Part shown: piece after piece, positions 42,002 to 51,209 of the stretch | Layout: every line of letters starts with the position of its first letter | How positions within the stretch are numbered: the first letter of the stretch is position 1 | Source of the DNA: Pseudarthrobacter polychromogenes | GTDB lineage: Bacteria; Actinomycetota; Actinomycetes; Actinomycetales; Micrococcaceae | Assembly: GCF_014644495.1 (NCBI RefSeq) | Contig: NZ_BMKU01000007.1 | Span: 166,578 to 230,577, forward strand | Length of the DNA stretch: 64,000 bases | Direction: 5' to 3' | The notes under the pieces: model-generated | Told to the model about the DNA's origin: nothing | Database searches by the model: none | What the model saw: only the letters and a program-made list of their open reading frames with translations | Position numbers and translations under genes: made by a program

Positions 42002-42678
42002 GCAGGATCTTGATTGTCGAGGATGAGGAGTCGTTCAGCGATCCCCTGTCCTATTTGCTGGGCAAGGAAGGCTTTGAGGTGGAGGTCGTGGACAACGGCC
42101 TGGACGCCATCACCGAATTCGACCGGAACGGCGCGGACCTGGTGCTGCTGGATCTGCAGCTTCCCGGACTCTCCGGCACGGAAGTGTGCCGCCAGCTCCG
42201 CCAGCGGTCCAGCGTTCCGGTGATCATGCTGACGGCCAAAGACGCCGAAATCGACAAAGTGGTGGGCCTGGAACTTGGAGCCGACGACTATGTCACCAAG
42301 CCCTATTCCTCCCGCGAGCTCGTGGCACGGGTCAGGGCAGTACTCCGGCGCCAGGGCGAACCGGAGGAACTCGTCTCCTCCACCGTGCAGGCGGGGCCGG
42401 TGCGGATGGACATTGAACGCCATGTGGTCAGCGTGGGCGGAGAACAGGTGCTGCTGCCGCTGAAGGAGTTCGAGCTCCTCGAAATGCTGCTGCGCAATTC
42501 AGGCCGGGTGCTCACCCGCGGCCAGCTGATCGACCGTGTGTGGGGTTCCGACTACGTGGGAGACACCAAGACCCTGGACGTCCACGTGAAGCGGTTGCGC
42601 GGCAAGATCGAGCCGGATCCTTCAGCCCCGCGGTTCCTGGTCACCGTGCGGGGGCTGGGCTACAAGTTCGAGCCGTAA
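41998..42678 (+). CDS. regX3: Response regulator RegX3 (OmpR/PhoB family)
   Basis: 226 residues. Receiver domain: acidic pocket VEDEE, phospho-acceptor D52 (VLLDLQLPG), MLTAKD and KPYSSREL. C-terminal winged-helix domain (about 130-226) with LLPLKEFELLEMLLRNSGRVLTR and the recognition segment TLDVHVKRLRGKIE. It starts at TTG 41998, overlapping the senX3 stop (TTGA), with GAGGAG 7-8 nt upstream. It is expected to bind the PHO box upstream of its own operon. A symmetric terminator follows. Confidence 0.96.
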   Translation: MSRILIVEDEESFSDPLSYLLGKEGFEVEVVDNGLDAITEFDRNGADLVLLDLQLPGLSGTEVCRQLRQRSSVPVIMLTAKDAEIDKVVGLELGADDYVTKPYSSRELVARVRAVLRRQGEPEELVSSTVQAGPVRMDIERHVVSVGGEQVLLPLKEFELLEMLLRNSGRVLTRGQLIDRVWGSDYVGDTKTLDVHVKRLRGKIEPDPSAPRFLVTVRGLGYKFEP

Positions 42679-42735
42679 GGCGCCAGCCCTGGCAGCCGGC
42701 GGACGTGCCGCAGGACAGGGGACAATTTACGAAAG

Positions 42736-42777
42736 GCACACAAAAGGAGGGGCCGCGAGGCCCCTCCTTTTGTGTGC
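42736..42777. terminator. Bidirectional terminator between regX3 and lpqE
   Basis: 19-bp perfect stem (42736-42754, 42759-42777) with GCGA loop. It has AAAA on the left arm and TTTT on the right, so it serves both convergent genes. Confidence 0.9.
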
Positions 42778-42804
42778 TTGGCTGCTTGCGGCCAGCGCGG
42801 CTGC

Positions 42805-43368
42805 CTAGTGGTCGTCGCCCCCGGCGGCTTCTTCGGATTCCGACGGCGACGGGCTGGCGGAGGTGGGTGCAGGAGTGCTCCCGGCCGGCAGGTATTCCTT
42901 GTACTCGGGCAGCGTGGTGTCCAGCACGGGAACCTTCACCGTGTTGCTGACGTTGGTGCCGTCTTCGCTGATCTCGACGTCGACGAGCGAGCCCGGGATT
43001 CCGCCAGTGGTGCTGAGGATCGCTTCGTCGGAACTCTCATTAAGCAGGGTGTAGTCGTTGGCCTTGACCGGAATTTCGGTCTGCGACCCTTCCGCACCGT
43101 TGACCGTGAGGGTCACGTCCTGGGAAGAGGAGTTGTACACGGCGCCGATCAGGCGGCCCGGCTGGTCCTCGCCCGCGGAGACGATCAGGATGTTCCGGAG
43201 CTGGAGCGGGCCGAGGTCGGCGATGATGCCGTCCGACGCCTGGTACCGGGCGGTGGTCTGCTGGGAATTGGTGTACCCGCAGCCCGACGCCAGCAGGCCC
43301 ACGCCAAGGGCGGCTGCCGTCAGTGCCAGTTTGCCGCGCTGGGCCCGGGTCATCGCAGTGAAACGCAC
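42805..43368 (-). CDS. lpqE: LpqE-like lipoprotein
   Basis: 187 residues. Signal peptide with lipobox LLASGC (Cys near residue 30), a beta-rich domain (about 45-150), and an acidic Ser/Pro-rich C-terminus (PSPSESEEAAGGDDH). It is assigned to LpqE mainly by position: divergent from carD, next to ispD-ispF-cysS-rlmB, as in Mycobacterium, and by size and type. GTG start with GGAG 8 nt upstream. Function unknown. Confidence 0.75.
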   Translation of the reverse strand: MRFTAMTRAQRGKLALTAAALGVGLLASGCGYTNSQQTTARYQASDGIIADLGPLQLRNILIVSAGEDQPGRLIGAVYNSSSQDVTLTVNGAEGSQTEIPVKANDYTLLNESSDEAILSTTGGIPGSLVDVEISEDGTNVSNTVKVPVLDTTLPEYKEYLPAGSTPAPTSASPSPSESEEAAGGDDH

Positions 43369-43625
43369 GTCGCGTACTCCTCAAGAGTCTTGAAACATTA
43401 ATCACGCATAGCCTATCCGCAAAGCAGGCCAAACGCGGATTCGGCGGTGTCACATCACCCTTCCTTCAGGCCCCTTGCATGCACTATTATCCGTGTTCGT
43501 CAAGGGGGTGGAGGGGTCCGATTAGGCCTATTTTCCGCGTATTTCTGCGGTTCCCGGCTCTCTTCCCGGCCGGTCATATGCCTGAATCGTGATAAACTGG
43601 TCAGCGGGAAAGGGGAAATGTCCAC

Positions 43626-44108
43626 ATGGTATTTGAGGTCGGCGAGACAGTAGTTTACCCTCACCACGGTGCTGCGAAGATTGAAGAAATCAAGATGCGC
43701 ACCATCAAGGGCGAAGAGAAAATGTATCTCAAGCTCAAGGTGGCCCAGGGTGATCTGACCATTGAAGTTCCAGCAGAGAACGTTGACCTTGTTGGGGTTC
43801 GGGACGTAGTGGGCAAGGAAGGCCTGGAGCACGTATTCGATGTGCTTCGTGCCGAGTTCACGGAAGAACCCACCAACTGGTCACGTAGGTACAAGGCAAA
43901 TCTGGAGAAGCTTGCTTCCGGTGACGTCATCAAGGTTGCAGAGGTCGTTCGCGACCTGTGGCGCCGCGATCACGACCGGGGCCTTTCCGCAGGCGAGAAG
44001 CGAATGCTGGCCAAGGCCCGGCAGATTCTGATTTCAGAACTGGCGCTGGCTGAGAAGACCGACGAGGAGAAGGCTGCAAGCGTTCTCGACGAGGTCCTGG
44101 CTTCCTAA
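43626..44108 (+). CDS. carD: CarD-family RNA polymerase-binding transcription regulator
   Basis: 160 residues. N-terminal Tudor-like RNA polymerase-interaction domain (about 1-60, [20 protein letters not shown]) and a C-terminal helical DNA-binding domain (about 70-160) with the conserved Trp in [21 protein letters not shown]. It stabilises open complexes at rRNA and other promoters. A candidate -10 TAAACT is at 43593-43598. The strong terminator after it separates it from ispD. Confidence 0.96.
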   Translation: MVFEVGETVVYPHHGAAKIEEIKMRTIKGEEKMYLKLKVAQGDLTIEVPAENVDLVGVRDVVGKEGLEHVFDVLRAEFTEEPTNWSRRYKANLEKLASGDVIKVAEVVRDLWRRDHDRGLSAGEKRMLAKARQILISELALAEKTDEEKAASVLDEVLAS

Positions 44109-44116
44109 GAATTGAA

Positions 44117-44153
44117 CCCCGGTGTCACCTATGTGGCACCGGGGCTTCTTTTT
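44117..44153 (+). terminator. Terminator after carD
   Basis: CCCCGGTG/CACCGGGG stem (44117-44124, 44137-44144) with a T-rich tail to 44153. Confidence 0.88.
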
Positions 44154-44230
44154 GCCCAAAATCCTGCCCCTGAAGATTCAACCCCAGGTGTTCAGGCGCC
44201 GGCGGCCTGCAGGGACGTAGGCTAGTCCGC

Positions 44231-45013
44231 ATGAGCGAAACACCCACCCGCCCGGTCACCGCAGTGATCCTGGTGGCAGCAGGTTCAGGGCAGAGGCTGG
44301 GCTACGGCATCCCGAAAGCCGCGGTGCCGCTGGGCGGCGAACCTATCCTGATGCATGCCCTCCGCGGCATTGTGGCCTCCGGAACCGGCAGCCAGGTGTG
44401 CATCGCGCTGCCCCCCGGAGAGGACACGCTCCGCCGGCTGTGCGAGGACTTCCGGCAGGAACTGGCCGACGGCGGTCCCCTCCTTTCCATCGTGGACGGC
44501 GGCGCCACCCGGGCAGAGTCCGTCCGTGCCGGCCTGGCGGCCCTGATGGACGGCATAGAAGCAGTGCTGGTGCACGACGCCGCCCGTGCCCTCACGCCGG
44601 AGTCGGTCTTCCACCGCGTTACTGACGCACTCGCCGCAGGGGCGGCTGCGGTTATTCCTGCCGTGGCGGTGGTGGACACCGTCAAGACGGTCGCGGCCAC
44701 CACGGGGAAGGACGCCCACCTGGCGCCGGAGGTGGTGACCGGAACAGCGCCCCGCGAGGAACTCCGTGCGGTGCAGACTCCCCAGGGGTTCCACCTCGAC
44801 ACGCTGCTGAAAGCCCACGAGGCGGCGCGGGGCCTGGACCAGAACGAGTCAGCAGCGGTCACCGACGACGCAATGCTCGTGGAAATGCTCGGAATCCCCG
44901 TACACGTGGTCAGGGGGTCCACCCAGTCCCTGAAAATCACCACTCCGCTGGACCTCATTCTCGCCGAAGGGCTCCTGGAGGGCCCGCTCGGTGCGCGCTG
45001 GGTGGAAGGCTAG
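44231..45013 (+). CDS. ispD: 2-C-methyl-D-erythritol 4-phosphate cytidylyltransferase
   Basis: 260 residues. The CTP-binding N-terminus [19 protein letters not shown] is the IspD signature; [13 protein letters not shown] and the [10 protein letters not shown] loop follow. Third step of the non-mevalonate isoprenoid pathway. ispF follows 2 nt after the stop, so they are translated together. Start ATG 44231; no strong Shine-Dalgarno is seen. Confidence 0.95.
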   Translation: MSETPTRPVTAVILVAAGSGQRLGYGIPKAAVPLGGEPILMHALRGIVASGTGSQVCIALPPGEDTLRRLCEDFRQELADGGPLLSIVDGGATRAESVRAGLAALMDGIEAVLVHDAARALTPESVFHRVTDALAAGAAAVIPAVAVVDTVKTVAATTGKDAHLAPEVVTGTAPREELRAVQTPQGFHLDTLLKAHEAARGLDQNESAAVTDDAMLVEMLGIPVHVVRGSTQSLKITTPLDLILAEGLLEGPLGARWVEG

Positions 45014-45015
45014 AA

Positions 45016-45531
45016 ATGGAACCTGCGGAAATGATCATCCCCCGCACCGGCATCGGCCTGGACGTACACGCCTATGCCCCCGAAGACCAGCCCTGCCCGC
45101 TGTGGCTTGGCGGACTGCTGTGGCCGGGGGAGCGCGGCCTCGCCGGGCACTCCGACGGTGATCCAGTGGCCCATGCGGCTGCGGATGCGCTGTTCTCCGC
45201 CGCCGGGCTGGGGGACCTGGGCACGCACTTCGGAACGGACCGGCCCGAGTTCGCCGGCGCCGCGGGAACCACGCTGCTGGCCGAGGCTGCGCGGATTGTC
45301 CGCGCTGCCGGGTTCGAGATCGGCAACATTGCCGTCCAGTTCGTCGCCAACCGGCCCAAGTTCGGGCCGCGCCGGGAGGAATCGCAGCAGGTCCTGAGCG
45401 ACGCCGCCGACGCGCCGGTGAGTGTCACGGCCACCACCAGCGACCACCTTGGATTCACCGGCCGGGGAGAAGGCATCTCCGCGGTGGCCACCGCTTTGGT
45501 GTATCCAAGGCCGCACCTCCCCATCAGCTAA
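45016..45531 (+). CDS. ispF: 2-C-methyl-D-erythritol 2,4-cyclodiphosphate synthase
   Basis: 171 residues. Zinc-binding [23 protein letters not shown] and [17 protein letters not shown] are conserved. It cyclises CDP-ME2P to MEcPP. Start ATG 45016 has GAAGG with 6-nt spacing and lies 2 nt after the ispD stop; a second in-frame ATG is five codons in. The cysS gene starts 9 nt after its end. Confidence 0.95.
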   Translation: MEPAEMIIPRTGIGLDVHAYAPEDQPCPLWLGGLLWPGERGLAGHSDGDPVAHAAADALFSAAGLGDLGTHFGTDRPEFAGAAGTTLLAEAARIVRAAGFEIGNIAVQFVANRPKFGPRREESQQVLSDAADAPVSVTATTSDHLGFTGRGEGISAVATALVYPRPHLPIS

Positions 45532-45540
45532 TCTGGAGCA

Positions 45541-47007
45541 GTGACCCTGCGCTTCTATGACACTGCCTCCGCCGAAGTCCGGAACTTCGTGCCCCTCGTC
45601 GAGGGCAAGGCCAGCCTCTACTACTGCGGGGCCACGGTGCAGGGCATGCCCCACGTGGGCCATATCCGCTCAGCCATCGCCTTCGACCAGCTCACCCGCT
45701 GGCTGGCCTACCGCGGTTTCCGGGTCACGGTGGTCCGGAATGTCACGGACATCGACGACAAGATCCTGGCCAAGTCCGCAGAATCCTTCGAAGCCGGCTT
45801 CGACTCCGGACCGGACGCGGTCCGCGAGGAAGAGTGGTGGGCACTGGCCTACCGTTACGAACAGGAATTCCTCAAGGCCTACGACACCCTGGGTGTCTCC
45901 CGGCCCACCTACGAGCCGCGCGCCACCGGCCACATCCCCGAGATGCACGCCCTCATCAGCCAGCTGATCGACCGCGGCCACGCCTATCCCGCACTGGATG
46001 GTTCCGGAGACGTGTACTTCGATGTGCGTTCCTGGAGCAAGTACGGCGCACTGACCCGGCAGAACATCGATGACATGCAGGCGGCCCCGGACGTTGAGGC
46101 CCAATTCAGCAACAGGAAAAAGGACCCCCGAGACTTCGCCTTGTGGAAGGGCTCCAAAGAGGGAGAACCGACGACGGCGAGCTGGGCCTCCCCGTGGGGC
46201 GCAGGCCGGCCGGGCTGGCACCTGGAATGCTCGGCAATGGTCACGAAATACCTTGGCACCGAGTTCGATATCCACGGCGGCGGCCTTGACCTTCGCTTCC
46301 CGCACCACGAGAACGAGATGGCCCAGTCCCAGGCCGCAGGCCACCCGTTCGCCAGCTTCTGGATGCACAACGGCATGGTGACCTACCAGGGCGAAAAGAT
46401 GTCGAAGTCCATCGGCAACACCATCAGCCCGGCCGAGATGCTCGAGCTCGCATCGCCGCGGGTGGTCCGCTACTACCTTGGGCAGGCGCACTACCGCTCC
46501 GTCCTGGACTACCGTCCCACTTCCCTGCAGGAGGCCGCTGCCGCCGTCGAACGCATTGATGGGTTCATCAGCCGTGCGGTGCGGGCCCTGTCCTCTGGCG
46601 GCGAGTACAGCTTCGCCACCTACGGCACCGTGCCGGAACCATTCGAACGTGCCATGGACGATGACCTTAACGTGCCGCAGGCCCTGGCCGTGCTCCACGA
46701 AACGGTCCGGTCCGGCAACACTGCTTTGACTGAAGGGAAGCTGGAGGAGGCGCGGCAGGCCCTGCACTATGTCCACGACATGCTGCGCGTCCTGGGCCTG
46801 AACGACGTCGCTTCCGGTTCCGTCGCGGACACCCGGGAATCAGCGGCGTTGTCAGTGTTGGTGGAAGCCCAGCTCGCCGCCCGCGCCGATGCCCGGGCCA
46901 CCAAGGACTGGACCGCCTCGGACGCCATCCGGGACACCCTGGTCGCCGCCGGCGTGGTGGTGGAAGACGGACCTGACGGTCCCACCTGGAGCCTGAAGCG
47001 GGACTGA
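45541..47007 (+). CDS. cysS: Cysteinyl-tRNA synthetase
   Basis: 488 residues. Class I HIGH-type motif PHVGHIRSA near residue 36 and GEKMSKSIGN (KMSKS) near residue 285; zinc ligands include the early YYCGATVQG cysteine and HLECSAM and HHENEMAQ. GTG start close to GGAG, 9 nt after ispF. Attaches cysteine to tRNA-Cys. Part of the ispDF-cysS-rlmB cluster. Confidence 0.97.
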   Translation: MTLRFYDTASAEVRNFVPLVEGKASLYYCGATVQGMPHVGHIRSAIAFDQLTRWLAYRGFRVTVVRNVTDIDDKILAKSAESFEAGFDSGPDAVREEEWWALAYRYEQEFLKAYDTLGVSRPTYEPRATGHIPEMHALISQLIDRGHAYPALDGSGDVYFDVRSWSKYGALTRQNIDDMQAAPDVEAQFSNRKKDPRDFALWKGSKEGEPTTASWASPWGAGRPGWHLECSAMVTKYLGTEFDIHGGGLDLRFPHHENEMAQSQAAGHPFASFWMHNGMVTYQGEKMSKSIGNTISPAEMLELASPRVVRYYLGQAHYRSVLDYRPTSLQEAAAAVERIDGFISRAVRALSSGGEYSFATYGTVPEPFERAMDDDLNVPQALAVLHETVRSGNTALTEGKLEEARQALHYVHDMLRVLGLNDVASGSVADTRESAALSVLVEAQLAARADARATKDWTASDAIRDTLVAAGVVVEDGPDGPTWSLKRD

Positions 47008-47109
47008 CCGGGTCACCGCCCGCAGGCACTTGGCCCCGGAGCGGGCGATTTTTCCTGGTTCAGTAGACTGGTAGGCAGACTCAGTCAACACAATCAAGGG
47101 TGGAACACA

Positions 47110-48099
47110 ATGGCCAACAATGGTCGCCGATCGGTTAAAGCGAAGAAGGGCCCAACCATCGGGACCGGTGGCCACGGCCGCAAGGCCCTGGAAGGCAAGG
47201 GCCCCACGCCCAAGGCGGAGGACCGCCCTTACCACAAAGCGCACAAGGCCAAGCAGCTCTCCGAGCGGTCCGCAGCCAAGCGCAACCCGGGCGCCCGCAG
47301 CGCCGGGGCAGCCCGGTCCGGCCCCAAGGGCCGCGCCACCGAGGAAGTCGTCACCGGCCGCAACTCGGTAGTGGAAGCCCTGCGCGCCGGTATCCCGGCC
47401 AAGGCACTGCACGTCGCCATCCGCATCGAAATGGACGACCGCGTCAAGGAATCGCTGAAGCTGGCCGCCGAGCGCGGCATCCCGCTGCTGGAAACAGGCA
47501 AGCCTGAACTGGACCGAATGACCGATGACGCCGTGCACCAGGGCCTGGTGCTGCAGATTCCGCCTTATGACTACCAGGATGCCTACGAACTGGCTGAAGA
47601 CACGGTCGACAAGTGGAAGAAGGGGCACATCTCCAATGCGCCGCTCTTCGTGGCACTGGACGGCATTACCGATCCCCGCAACCTCGGCGCCATCATCCGC
47701 TCGGTTTCCGCCTTTAGCGGCCATGGCGTCATCGTTCCCGAGCGCCGCTCCGTGGGTGTGACCGCCTCGGCGTGGAAGACCAGTGCCGGCGCCGCCGTCC
47801 GCGTACCCGTGGCACGGGCATCGAACCTCAACAACGCCCTGAAGCAGTTCAAGAACATGGGGATTTTCGTCCTGGGCCTGGACGGCGACGGCGACGTTTC
47901 CCTTCCTGACCTGACGCTTGCCACCGAACCCGTGTGCATCGTGGTGGGCTCGGAAGGCAAGGGCCTCAGCAGGCTGGTCCGCGAGAACTGCGACCAGATC
48001 GTGTCCATTCCCATTGATTCCGCCATGGAATCACTGAACGCTTCCATGGCCGTGGGCATCTCGCTCTACGAAGTCTCCCGGCAGCGGGCAGCCAAGTAG
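47110..48099 (+). CDS. rlmB: 23S rRNA 2'-O-methyltransferase (SPOUT, RlmB/TrmH family)
   Basis: 329 residues. An N-terminal basic tail of about 75 residues precedes the substrate-binding domain (VVTGRNSVVEALRAG) and the SPOUT domain with NLGAIIRS (motif 1), VVGSEGKGLSRLVRENCD (motif 2) and SMAVGISLYE (motif 3) forming the trefoil knot. Family members methylate G2251 of 23S rRNA. ATG has GGTGGA 6 nt upstream. Confidence 0.93.
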   Translation: MANNGRRSVKAKKGPTIGTGGHGRKALEGKGPTPKAEDRPYHKAHKAKQLSERSAAKRNPGARSAGAARSGPKGRATEEVVTGRNSVVEALRAGIPAKALHVAIRIEMDDRVKESLKLAAERGIPLLETGKPELDRMTDDAVHQGLVLQIPPYDYQDAYELAEDTVDKWKKGHISNAPLFVALDGITDPRNLGAIIRSVSAFSGHGVIVPERRSVGVTASAWKTSAGAAVRVPVARASNLNNALKQFKNMGIFVLGLDGDGDVSLPDLTLATEPVCIVVGSEGKGLSRLVRENCDQIVSIPIDSAMESLNASMAVGISLYEVSRQRAAK

Positions 48100-48191
48100 G
48101 AGCGGGCGGGCACTTCCCGCTGCAAAGTCCCTTCCCTGAGCAGTACCCGGCGCAGCCAAGTCGTCCGGGCAGGACACGTGCCGCTGGCGGC

Positions 48192-48197
48192 TAATAT
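48192..48197 (+). promoter_or_regulatory. Candidate -10 (TAATAT) for leaderless glgX transcript
   Basis: TAATAT ends 7 nt before ATG 48205, the spacing expected if transcription starts at the start codon. No Shine-Dalgarno or clear -35 is present. Confidence 0.35.
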
Positions 48198-48204
48198 TTA
48201 GGTG

Positions 48205-50316
48205 ATGGTCATGCCGCTCTTCGACACTGCTTCCACCATGGACGCCTCCACGGCCGTTCCGCTCGGTGTGAGTGTTCCGCGCGCCGATTCGGGAGGCTCA
48301 CGCCACCGGGCAGGCGGGCGTGCCAACGTGGCCTGCTACGCGCCGGGTGTCTCCAGCCTGGAAATCGCATACATCGCACCTGGCGGGGAGTGGAAGCTCC
48401 AGTCGCTGCCCAACGTCACCCATGGCGTCCACCACGGGATCGTTGAGGACCTGCCGTACGGATCCCGCTATGGGTTCCGTACGGCGTCCAGCGAGCAGTC
48501 CCTGCCCTTCGCCGTGCCCACCGCGGACGTTGATGACGACGGCGGCCAGCCGCTGCTGCTTGATCCGTACGGCAGGGCCGTGGACCAGCGCGATGGCTTC
48601 CTGACCAGCGTGCGCATGGCGGGGGACTTTGACTGGGGAACTGACGAACGCCTCCGGTTGCCGTGGCGCAACACGATCATCTACGAAGCGCACGTCCGCG
48701 GACAGAGCATGCTCCACCCCGATGTTCCGGAGGAACTCCGGGGCACCTACGCTGGCATGGCCCACCCTGCCATCATCGAACACCTCACCAGCCTGGGCAT
48801 CACGTCGGTGCAGCTGCTGCCCGTGCACTTCCACCTGGATGAACCCCACCTGCAGGACCTGGGACTGACCAACTACTGGGGCTACAACACGGCGGCTTTC
48901 TTTGCCCTGCATCCCGGCTACGCCACCCGTGCAGCCCAGGAGGCCGGCCCCCAGGCCGTCCAGGACGAGTTCAAGGGAATGGTCAAACTCCTCCACGCCG
49001 CCGGGCTGGAGGTGATCCTCGACGTCGTCTATAACCACACCGCCGAGGGTGGCCCCGACGGCCAGACGATCAGTTTCCGCGGGTTGGGGGAGCAGGCGTA
49101 CTACCGGACGGACGGACACGGAAAGTACGTGGACACCACAGGCTGCGGAAACAGCCTGAACTTTGGTGAACCACGCGTGGTCCAGATGGTGCTGGACTCC
49201 CTTCGCTACTGGGTGGACGAGTTCCACATCGACGGCTTCCGTTTCGACCTCGCCGTGACGCTGTGCCGGAACGCTGCCAACGACTTCGACCCCCGGCACC
49301 CGTTCCTCGTTGCCATCGCCGCGGACCCTGTCCTTTCGGACGTCAAACTGATTGCCGAGCCCTGGGACGTGGGTTACGGCGGGTGGCAGACCGGGCGGTT
49401 CCCGGGCGGCTGGGTTGACTGGAACGACCACTTCCGTGACGCGCTGCGGTCATTCTGGCTGGCTGACCGGGCTGCCCTGGAAACCGGGGGCCACGGCGGG
49501 TCCCTGGCCAAGCTCGCGGACGGACTGTCCGGTTCCGCTGCCTTGTTCCAGGCCTCCGGCCGTTCCCGCCTGGCATCGGTCAACTTCATCACTTCCCACG
49601 ACGGCTTCACGCTCAATGACCTCGTCTCGTTCGACCGCAAGCACAATGAGGACAACGGCGAGGAGAACAGGGACGGGCACGGAGACAACCGCAGCTACAA
49701 CCATGGTGTCGAAGGCCCCACGGAGGACGGCGTCATCCTGGCCAGGAGGGCCCAGTCCCGCCGCAACCTCATGGCATCGCTGCTCATCTCCCTGGGCGTG
49801 CCCATGATCACCGCCGGCGATGAGCTGGCGCGGACCCAGCAGGGTAACAACAACGCGTACTGCCAGGACAACCCCATCGCCTGGCTGGACTGGACCCGCA
49901 CTCCGGAATCCCACGAAATGCTCCGCAGCACCAAGCGGTACATCCGCCTGCGCAAGGAGTTCCTGGCTGCGCAGCCCCACGACTTCCCGGTCCGGGACGA
50001 GCAGTCGTACCTCCACTGGTTCGACCAGGACGGCCATCCCATGTCCATGGAACGCTGGAACGATCCCCATCACCGCGTGGTGCAGCTCCTGCTCGGATCC
50101 GACAACGGCGCCCTCGCCGGCCTGATGGTGGTGAACGGCAGTAACACTGACGTCCAGATCACCTTGCCCCGGGTCACCGCAAAAGGCACCCACCCGCAGA
50201 TGTTCGAGCTCCGCCTGACCACCTCGCCGCTCCACGAGCTGCGCCAGGGCGGCCGGGTGGCGTCAGGGGAGAAGGACCTCGTCGAAGCCCATTCCATCAG
50301 TATTTACCGCACCTAG
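48205..50316 (+). CDS. glgX: Glycogen debranching enzyme GlgX (GH13)
   Basis: About 703 residues. N-terminal CBM48-like domain (about 1-110), GH13 barrel with ILDVVYNHTAEG, the nucleophile in DGFRFDLAVTL and the acid in KLIAEPWDVG, and FITSHDGFTLNDLVSF. YGGWQTGRFPGGW is typical of GlgX. It removes alpha-1,6 branches from limit dextrins in glycogen breakdown. ATG 48205 is chosen for its link with a possible leaderless promoter; GTG 48202 and ATG 48211 are also in frame. Confidence 0.94.
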   Translation: MVMPLFDTASTMDASTAVPLGVSVPRADSGGSRHRAGGRANVACYAPGVSSLEIAYIAPGGEWKLQSLPNVTHGVHHGIVEDLPYGSRYGFRTASSEQSLPFAVPTADVDDDGGQPLLLDPYGRAVDQRDGFLTSVRMAGDFDWGTDERLRLPWRNTIIYEAHVRGQSMLHPDVPEELRGTYAGMAHPAIIEHLTSLGITSVQLLPVHFHLDEPHLQDLGLTNYWGYNTAAFFALHPGYATRAAQEAGPQAVQDEFKGMVKLLHAAGLEVILDVVYNHTAEGGPDGQTISFRGLGEQAYYRTDGHGKYVDTTGCGNSLNFGEPRVVQMVLDSLRYWVDEFHIDGFRFDLAVTLCRNAANDFDPRHPFLVAIAADPVLSDVKLIAEPWDVGYGGWQTGRFPGGWVDWNDHFRDALRSFWLADRAALETGGHGGSLAKLADGLSGSAALFQASGRSRLASVNFITSHDGFTLNDLVSFDRKHNEDNGEENRDGHGDNRSYNHGVEGPTEDGVILARRAQSRRNLMASLLISLGVPMITAGDELARTQQGNNNAYCQDNPIAWLDWTRTPESHEMLRSTKRYIRLRKEFLAAQPHDFPVRDEQSYLHWFDQDGHPMSMERWNDPHHRVVQLLLGSDNGALAGLMVVNGSNTDVQITLPRVTAKGTHPQMFELRLTTSPLHELRQGGRVASGEKDLVEAHSISIYRT

Positions 50317-50334
50317 GCCCCGGGGACCACAAGA

Positions 50335-50829
50335 ATGCGCAACCGCTCCATCCTGCCCTTGCTGCTGGCCGGCCTAGTGGTACTGGCCCTCCTTGCTTTC
50401 GGCGGCAACGGTTTCCTGGGCCAGCTGACGGAAGGCGCGACGCCGGAGGCCACCTCCAGCTCCGTGCCTGCGCCGGGTGCAGCTTCCGGACAGGCGGTGC
50501 CACCAACCCCGCCCCCGCCCACGGCCGCGCCTGAGAATCCTTCCGGGCTGCCGGAGGTTCGGGAATCTGCGCTTCCGGCCGAGGGCCGCAGGGTTCTCAA
50601 CCTGATCCGTGCCGGAGGACCGTACCGCTACAGCCAGGACGACCAGACGTTCGGCAACTTCGAACGCATCCTGCCGCGGCAGGACAGGGGCTACTACCGC
50701 GAGTACACCGTGCCAACGCCTGGAGAGTCGGACAGGGGCGCACGCCGCATCGTGTCCGGGGCCGGGGGCGACAAGTACTACACCGACGACCACTACGAGT
50801 CCTTTAAGTTCATCGCGGAAGGCAGCTGA
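50335..50829 (+). CDS. Secreted guanyl-specific ribonuclease (RNase Sa/barnase type)
   Basis: 164 residues. A signal sequence or membrane anchor (about 6-24) and a Pro/Ala/Ser-rich linker (about 36-72) precede the RNase domain (about 80-164). Against RNase Sa, the catalytic set aligns as E123 (YREYTV), R134 and R138 (SDRGARRIV) and H153 (YTDDHYESF). It cleaves RNA 3' to guanosine. The inhibitor gene follows 8 nt downstream. Start ATG 50335 is 18 nt after the glgX stop. Confidence 0.92.
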   Translation: MRNRSILPLLLAGLVVLALLAFGGNGFLGQLTEGATPEATSSSVPAPGAASGQAVPPTPPPPTAAPENPSGLPEVRESALPAEGRRVLNLIRAGGPYRYSQDDQTFGNFERILPRQDRGYYREYTVPTPGESDRGARRIVSGAGGDKYYTDDHYESFKFIAEGS

Positions 50830-50837
50830 GCAAAACC

Positions 50838-51194
50838 ATGAAGATCTACTCCGGAGACACCTGGACCCTGGAGGAACTGCAGGAACAGGTGTCCGACGCC
50901 GGCCGCCGCAGCCTGGTGGTCCCCGCTGCGGACAGCAGGAAAGCGGTTCTGGAAGCATTCGGCGAGGTCCTGGACTTCCCGGAACACTACGGGGTGAACC
51001 TCGACGCCCTGAACGATTCACTGCACGACTTTGCGGACAGCATCACGGACAACGGCAATCCTCCCGTTACCGTGCTGTGGCTGGTGGCCGCTCCCTTCCG
51101 CAGCGACAGGTCCTTCGGAATCATGTGCGAAATCCTCCAGGACGCTGAACGCTACGCCGGCAAAGACCTGGCTGTTACCGCCGTCCTGCTCTAG
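50838..51194 (+). CDS. Barstar-family ribonuclease inhibitor
   Basis: 118 residues, about 30 more than Bacillus barstar. DFPEHYGVNLDALNDSLHDFAD aligns with barstar's inhibitory helix: the two Asp that contact the nuclease active site are kept, while the Trp between them is Asn here. No signal peptide, so it protects the cytoplasm from any unsecreted RNase. Spaced 8 nt from the RNase stop, coupled to it. Converges on the PoxB-like gene. Confidence 0.93.
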   Translation: MKIYSGDTWTLEELQEQVSDAGRRSLVVPAADSRKAVLEAFGEVLDFPEHYGVNLDALNDSLHDFADSITDNGNPPVTVLWLVAAPFRSDRSFGIMCEILQDAERYAGKDLAVTAVLL

Positions 51195-51209
51195 CCAGCC
51201 CGCCCGGCA

